Source of the DNA: CALGYY01 sp963678485
GTDB taxonomy: Bacteria; Bacteroidota; Bacteroidia; Bacteroidales; CAIWKO01
DNA: 64,000 nucleotides
NCBI GenBank assembly: GCA_963678485.1
Contig: OY782882.1
Location: forward strand, 558,001-622,000
Reading direction: 5' to 3'
Shown: positions 60,621 through 64,000 of the stretch, one piece after another
How the letters are laid out: each line of letters starts with the position of its first letter
Position numbering within the stretch: position 1 is the stretch's first letter
Program-made: the position numbers and the translations under genes
The notes under the pieces: generated by a model
Seen by the model: only the letters and a program-made list of their open reading frames with translations
Told to the model about the DNA's origin: nothing
Databases searched by the model: none

Positions 60621-61358
60621 ATGGAAGATATGAATTTGCCCTTCGAAAATTCATGGGGCGATCTTACAAGAGCAGAATCCTACGCTAAGCTTGAATTTCC
60701 CAACACCTATTATCTTGCTTACCGTGATTTACCGGAAATTATTTCCAATCATATTACAGGCAATAAAGCCATTGATTTTGGATGCGGAACAGGTCGGTCG
60801 ACACGCTTTTTAAAATCACTTGGGTTTAATGTTATCGGTATTGATATCGCTGAGGATATGCTAGCCAGTGCCAGAAGCTTTGATCCCGGAGGAGATTATC
60901 AAATTGTTACAGACGGCAATTACAGCCACTTAGGCACAAAACAATTTGATTTAGTACAAGCAATTTTTACTTTTGATAACATTCCTGGCTGGAATAAGCG
61001 AACAGAAATTCTTAAGGGCTTATCGGAATTACTTAGACCTTCAGGAAGATTAATTTGTCTAAGCTCCACTCCGGAAATATATAAACACGAATGGGCTTCA
61101 TTTTCCACTAAGGACTTCCCAGGAAATCTTGTTGCAAAAACCGGGGATATTGTAAGATGTGTAATGCTCGATGTTGAAGACAAAAGGCCGGTTGATGATA
61201 TTTATTGGTCGATGGAAGATTACAGCAAACTGTTTCTTCATGCCGGCCTAATCAAGGAAACATTATACAAACCTCTTGGTAACTCAGATGAACCCTACGC
61301 ATGGGTATCAGAAACCAGCATTGCACCCTGGATGATTCACGTACTCAGGAAAGCCTGA
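60621..61358 (+). CDS. Class I SAM-dependent methyltransferase
   Basis: A 245-residue methyltransferase. Motif I is AIDFGCGTGRSTRFL, motif II VIGIDIAEDML, then TFDNIPGW and the GRLICLSSTPEI strand. It is of the general Methyltransf_11/25 type with no substrate clue. A CxxxH pattern and a C-terminal WMIHVLRKA end are visible. It is on the same strand as the AlkD-like gene but 140 bp away. Confidence 0.83.
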   Translation: MEDMNLPFENSWGDLTRAESYAKLEFPNTYYLAYRDLPEIISNHITGNKAIDFGCGTGRSTRFLKSLGFNVIGIDIAEDMLASARSFDPGGDYQIVTDGNYSHLGTKQFDLVQAIFTFDNIPGWNKRTEILKGLSELLRPSGRLICLSSTPEIYKHEWASFSTKDFPGNLVAKTGDIVRCVMLDVEDKRPVDDIYWSMEDYSKLFLHAGLIKETLYKPLGNSDEPYAWVSETSIAPWMIHVLRKA

Positions 61359-61633
61359 GGTTTTTCCATCATAATATTATTCTCTCTTACTAACAGCAAG
61401 TTCATAAGGTTGCTGCTGGCCTGTGAAAATTTGTTCCAGCTGTTCTAGTGAACAGGAAAGACAAATATTATCTTATCTGATTTTTTCAGCAAGATCACCT
61501 AATTGTAGTGGATTCAGGGGATGCGAATTATATCGAAGCGCATTACAACAGTGTAAATTACAGACCATCCAAAAAAAACAATAATATTTGTAACAAATTG
61601 TAAGCATCGCTGACTAAATAGAGTCCTTTTAAA
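61359..61633. other. Intergenic region before the second repeat family
   Basis: This AT-rich stretch contains no supported gene and no obvious promoter consensus. It leads into a dispersed repeat at 61634. Confidence 0.4.
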
Positions 61634-61770
61634 CTAAGTGACTGATCAGAAAGCTCTCTCGCCTAAGGCGAGACAAGGCGTCCGAAGTATTGGTGGGCAG
61701 GAGTTTACTGGCGTAATCGACTGCCCGACAATACGAGGACAACGCCGCAGACGGACTTTATGAACAGGCA
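61634..61770. repeat. Second dispersed repeat family, copy B
   Basis: Aligns with 35631-35757. It contains the perfect palindrome CTCGCCTAAGGCGAG and can form a long imperfect hairpin: GGCGT pairs with ACGCC outside, GTATTGGTGGGCAG with CTGCCCGACAATAC inside. It ends about 27 bp before the ECF sigma gene. Confidence 0.7.
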
Positions 61771-61797
61771 CTAAATAGCGAAAACAAAAATTCTTTT

Positions 61798-62313
61798 ATG
61801 GAGAACAAAGAAGAAAAGTTCAGAAAGATCATAGCTGAAAATGACGGAAAGATCCTTCGCATATGTAGATATTACGCGCCATCGATGGAGGATCAAAAAG
61901 ATATGTATCAGGAAATCCTGATAAATATTTGGAAAAGTCTGTCAGGATTTCGTGGTGATTCAAAGGTCGATACCTGGGTGTACCGGATTGCAGTAAACAC
62001 CTCGCTTAGTTACGCAGGCAAGCAATACAAGCATCTAAAGCTCAATGTAGATATAGACAATACCGGCCTGCGAAATATCCTTTTAGAATCCGACGATCAC
62101 AGCAGTTATAAAGAAGAACAATTTCAACAGCTGCAGACCCTGTTAAATCAGTTGAATGTGATAGACAAAGCCATCATGGGTTTAGTGCTTGATGATTTAT
62201 CAACCAAAGAAATTGCCGATATCATTGGAATCACTGAACCCAATGTGAGGGTAAAAATTCACCGAATTAAAGAAACACTGCGCAACGAAATGAAAGGAGG
62301 TCAAGATGAATAA
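61798..62313 (+). CDS. ECF-type RNA polymerase sigma factor
   Basis: A 171-residue ECF sigma factor. Region 2 includes YYAPSMEDQKDMYQEILINIWKSL and the FRGDSKVDTWVYRIAVNTSLSY segment; region 4 is a helix-turn-helix, LSTKEIADIIGITEPNVRVKIHRIKETLR. It directs RNA polymerase to its own promoters in response to an envelope signal. The next gene overlaps it by 8 bp and encodes a membrane protein in the position of an anti-sigma factor. It lies between the two inverted 148 bp repeats. Confidence 0.93.
   Translation: MENKEEKFRKIIAENDGKILRICRYYAPSMEDQKDMYQEILINIWKSLSGFRGDSKVDTWVYRIAVNTSLSYAGKQYKHLKLNVDIDNTGLRNILLESDDHSSYKEEQFQQLQTLLNQLNVIDKAIMGLVLDDLSTKEIADIIGITEPNVRVKIHRIKETLRNEMKGGQDE
62293..62301 (+). 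promoter_or_regulatory. Strong Shine-Dalgarno of the sigma-partner gene inside the sigma gene
   Basis: AAAGGAGGT ends four bases before the next ATG (62306). It overlaps codons near the sigma C-terminus, ensuring coupled translation of sigma and its membrane partner. Confidence 0.75.
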
Positions 62314-62899
62314 GCCAAATGATTTTAATGAAACCAATTTATCAACAACAAATAATCTGATTGACATGGAAGCCTTATTAGACAACTTAAAAAAAGAAGA
62401 CAGTCGTATTTCGCGGATATTGAAAAGTGCTAAATGGATGTATATTATATTAGTATTTTCATATGCATTGATGTTTGTTATCAATCCGGATAAGGACTTA
62501 ACCATTATGAACAGGGTGGCGGGCATTTGTTATATACTAGCATTTACATATTTAGCCATCCTATTTAGAAAATACTTCAAAGACCAACAGAAGACCGACT
62601 ATTCCCTTTCTTCATCTGAAATGCTGGCCAATGCCGCAGAAAAATATAAAATGAATTACAGACAATTACTACAAATTGTCCCGGCCCTTTTGCTTATAGA
62701 TGCGGGTATTTCCATCACAGCTTACTATGCAAATGTCTTTGTTAACTTTGAACCAGTATATCGAATTTTGCTTGTGCAGGCCTTTTATATTCCCGTGCTG
62801 GTCATTTCGTTTATCATTGGTTATTCCTCCTGGCATAAAAGGCAAAAACCCTTGCGGGATAAAGCATTGGAGATGCTTAAAAAATTAAATGAGGAGTAA
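62306..62899 (+). CDS. Membrane protein, likely anti-sigma partner
   Basis: A 197-residue protein with a ~45-residue N-terminal cytoplasmic part (DMEALLDNLKKEDSRISRIL) and four transmembrane helices (about 46-62, 70-87, 115-136 and 146-168). It lacks the zinc anti-sigma HxxxCxxC motif. Its position, overlap and strong ribosome site directly after an ECF sigma gene make it the probable anti-sigma factor or sensor, but sequence alone does not prove this. Confidence 0.7.
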   Translation: MNKPNDFNETNLSTTNNLIDMEALLDNLKKEDSRISRILKSAKWMYIILVFSYALMFVINPDKDLTIMNRVAGICYILAFTYLAILFRKYFKDQQKTDYSLSSSEMLANAAEKYKMNYRQLLQIVPALLLIDAGISITAYYANVFVNFEPVYRILLVQAFYIPVLVISFIIGYSSWHKRQKPLRDKALEMLKKLNEE

Positions 62900-62948
62900 G
62901 CACACGCAGATAATTAAGAGTTAACAGTCGAAGAAAACTATTCAAAGC

Positions 62949-63006
62949 AATCCCCGACGCTAAGTGCTCCTGAAATAGACACATTGAAGCGTCGGGGATT
63001 TTCTTT
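62949..63006 (+). terminator. Terminator-like hairpin of the sigma operon
   Basis: A perfect 13 bp stem AATCCCCGACGCT/AGCGTCGGGGATT with a 26-base loop is followed by TTCTTT. It lies about 50 bp after the stop of the sigma-partner gene. The loop is longer than in typical terminators. Confidence 0.7.
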
Positions 63007-63151
63007 ATTCGTGAGCCTTGGTTTTTAAAAGCCGAAGGCGAATTAAAAGCCTTAGGCGAACAATCCCGCCAATGGCGGAGGGTATAATACCCCGCCCTTC
63101 TAGGGCGGAATTTTGGGGCCGGGGCTTGCCGCGGGGTGCATACCCGTGATT
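63004..63151 (-). repeat. 148 bp dispersed repeat, inverted copy
   Basis: Inverted, ~98% identical partner of 59613-59760. Together they bracket about 3.2 kb with the AlkD-like, methyltransferase, sigma and sigma-partner genes. Confidence 0.92.
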
Positions 63152-63160
63152 AATATTTAT

Positions 63161-63168
63161 TATCTTTG
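63161..63168 (+). promoter_or_regulatory. -7 promoter element TATCTTTG for the GH26-like gene
   Basis: Exact TAnnTTTG, 15 bases before the first ATG (63184) and 27 before the second (63196). Confidence 0.6.
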
Positions 63169-63183
63169 AATAACTAATACGTA

Positions 63184-64000
63184 ATGAATAATGCTATGAA
63201 AAATAGAAGCTATCAAATACTGATCATTCTTTTACTTGCGCTTATATTGCCTGCATGCAAGAAACATTACGACCTCTGTCATTCCAAATCAACATGGATG
63301 AAAGACTACTTCTTCGAAATTGAATCAGGTAATTATCCGAACATATACGCAATCTCTTGGTGGCACGAGAATTTCGACAATACATTTCTTAAAATAAACT
63401 CCTCGAAGCGATCAAATAAGACCTATCAGGAACTAGTGAGCAAGGATATTTATCTCACTTCATGTTCGTTTACGAACAACAAGCTACAACCAGTTGCAGG
63501 AAAGATTTATCATTCGGCTTTCCCGTTTTTTGAAGGAACCGAAGATGAAGTTACCGCTGAGCACATCGAAAATTTCGAGTCGCTTGCTAAGAAAGCAATT
63601 GCTTGGGCATATTTTTCCAACAATTGGATGGATAGTTTGGTCTTCCCAAGTTACGCCGTTAGTGTGATTGCAAACAAAGGGAAAACGCCCTTTATCCGCA
63701 TTATGTATAGAAGCGTTTTTGAAGAAAATCTTGATGATCCGACTTTAAGAATGATTGATATTGTGCAAGGAAAACATGATGCAGCAATAGTGGCCTGGGC
63801 TAACGAAGCCAAGAATTGCGGCAGCAATCTACTGGCCGAGTTCGGAACCGAAGTCAACGGAGTATGGTTTTCGTGGAATGGTTCTTATTATGGAGGCGGC
63901 ACGACGAATGCCTACGGTGACCCCGATTATCCTGATGGTCCCGAGATATTCAGAGATGCTTACCGACACATTATTGACTTATGCAACCAGCAAGGCTGCA
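63184..64000 (+). CDS. GH26-like lipoprotein (beta-mannanase-type), partial
   Basis: An open frame of 272 codons that runs off the right end. The signal peptide ends with lipobox LPAC (C25 from this ATG, C21 from the one at 63196), so a lipoprotein is predicted. The segment LLAEFGTEVNGVWFSWNGSYY, in particular EFGTEVNGxWFSW, matches the acid/base-glutamate region of family 26 mannanases (iRfgHEMNGxWyPW), and FRDAYRHIIDLC the following helix. Lichenase-like GH26 members are also possible. The nucleophile glutamate would lie beyond the window. Confidence 0.7.
   Translation, partial: MNNAMKNRSYQILIILLLALILPACKKHYDLCHSKSTWMKDYFFEIESGNYPNIYAISWWHENFDNTFLKINSSKRSNKTYQELVSKDIYLTSCSFTNNKLQPVAGKIYHSAFPFFEGTEDEVTAEHIENFESLAKKAIAWAYFSNNWMDSLVFPSYAVSVIANKGKTPFIRIMYRSVFEENLDDPTLRMIDIVQGKHDAAIVAWANEAKNCGSNLLAEFGTEVNGVWFSWNGSYYGGGTTNAYGDPDYPDGPEIFRDAYRHIIDLCNQQGC

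Noticed and set aside
59613..63151. Composite transposon
   Set aside because: The inverted repeats enclose no transposase or integrase and no target duplication was evident, so only a repeat-flanked segment is claimed.
1..64000. tRNA or rRNA genes
   Set aside because: No cloverleaf with a GGTTCGA-type T-loop or rRNA-like stretch was recognised in the gaps by eye.

Overview
This 64 kb window looks like the chromosome of a Bacteroidota (Bacteroidetes) bacterium. The main signs are about fifteen matches to the Bacteroidetes sigma-A -7 element TAnnTTTG close to gene starts, a secreted protein with a type IX secretion C-terminal sorting domain, few Shine-Dalgarno sequences, low to moderate GC, many secreted proteins and lipoproteins, and the rsfS-ftsH-LUD-cdsA-psd gene order. 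No rRNA, tRNA, CRISPR array, transposase, integrase or complete prophage was seen. Layout: 1-3 kb carries homoserine and methionine genes (partial O-acetylhomoserine sulfhydrylase, homoserine dehydrogenase) plus an aldehyde dehydrogenase. 3.2-10 kb holds small proteins, a repeat-rich gap, a secreted HExxH protein, a membrane J-domain protein and a leucine-rich repeat protein. 10-15 kb has a T9SS cargo protein, a fold-type-II PLP enzyme with a TrpB-like lysine motif and a ten-unit WG-repeat protein. 15-30 kb is housekeeping: purE, hpt, adk, obg, a PAP2 phosphatase, an FMN-binding protein, a HAD nucleotidase, then the minus-strand rsfS-ftsH-LUD-cdsA-psd operon, then birA, a membrane/THEP1-like NTPase fusion and a class II photolyase. 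At 30 kb a methionine gamma-lyase gene diverges from an Lrp-type regulator. At 33-35 kb a DapA-family protein with an altered active site precedes homoserine kinase. At 37-44.5 kb pyrE diverges from a run of NUDIX, a histone-H1-tailed protein and a 1595-residue double UvrA-like ATPase. The last 20 kb is accessory: lipoproteins, a radical SAM gene broken by a stop codon, GNAT and SAM methyltransferases, a six-copy DEFG-repeat protein, SUMF1-like and alpha/beta hydrolase proteins, a DUF3795/YCII/DUF1801 run, an Amj-type flippase, a secreted phage-tail-fibre-like protein and, between two nearly identical inverted 148 bp repeats, an AlkD-like protein, a methyltransferase and an ECF sigma factor with a membrane partner. 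A GH26-like lipoprotein gene runs off the right end. The most unusual items are the four-ATPase UvrA-like protein whose start codon directly follows the stop codon of an H1-like protein, the DapA homologue lacking three catalytic hydroxyl residues, the membrane-NTPase fusion, and several families of dispersed or tandem palindromic repeats.
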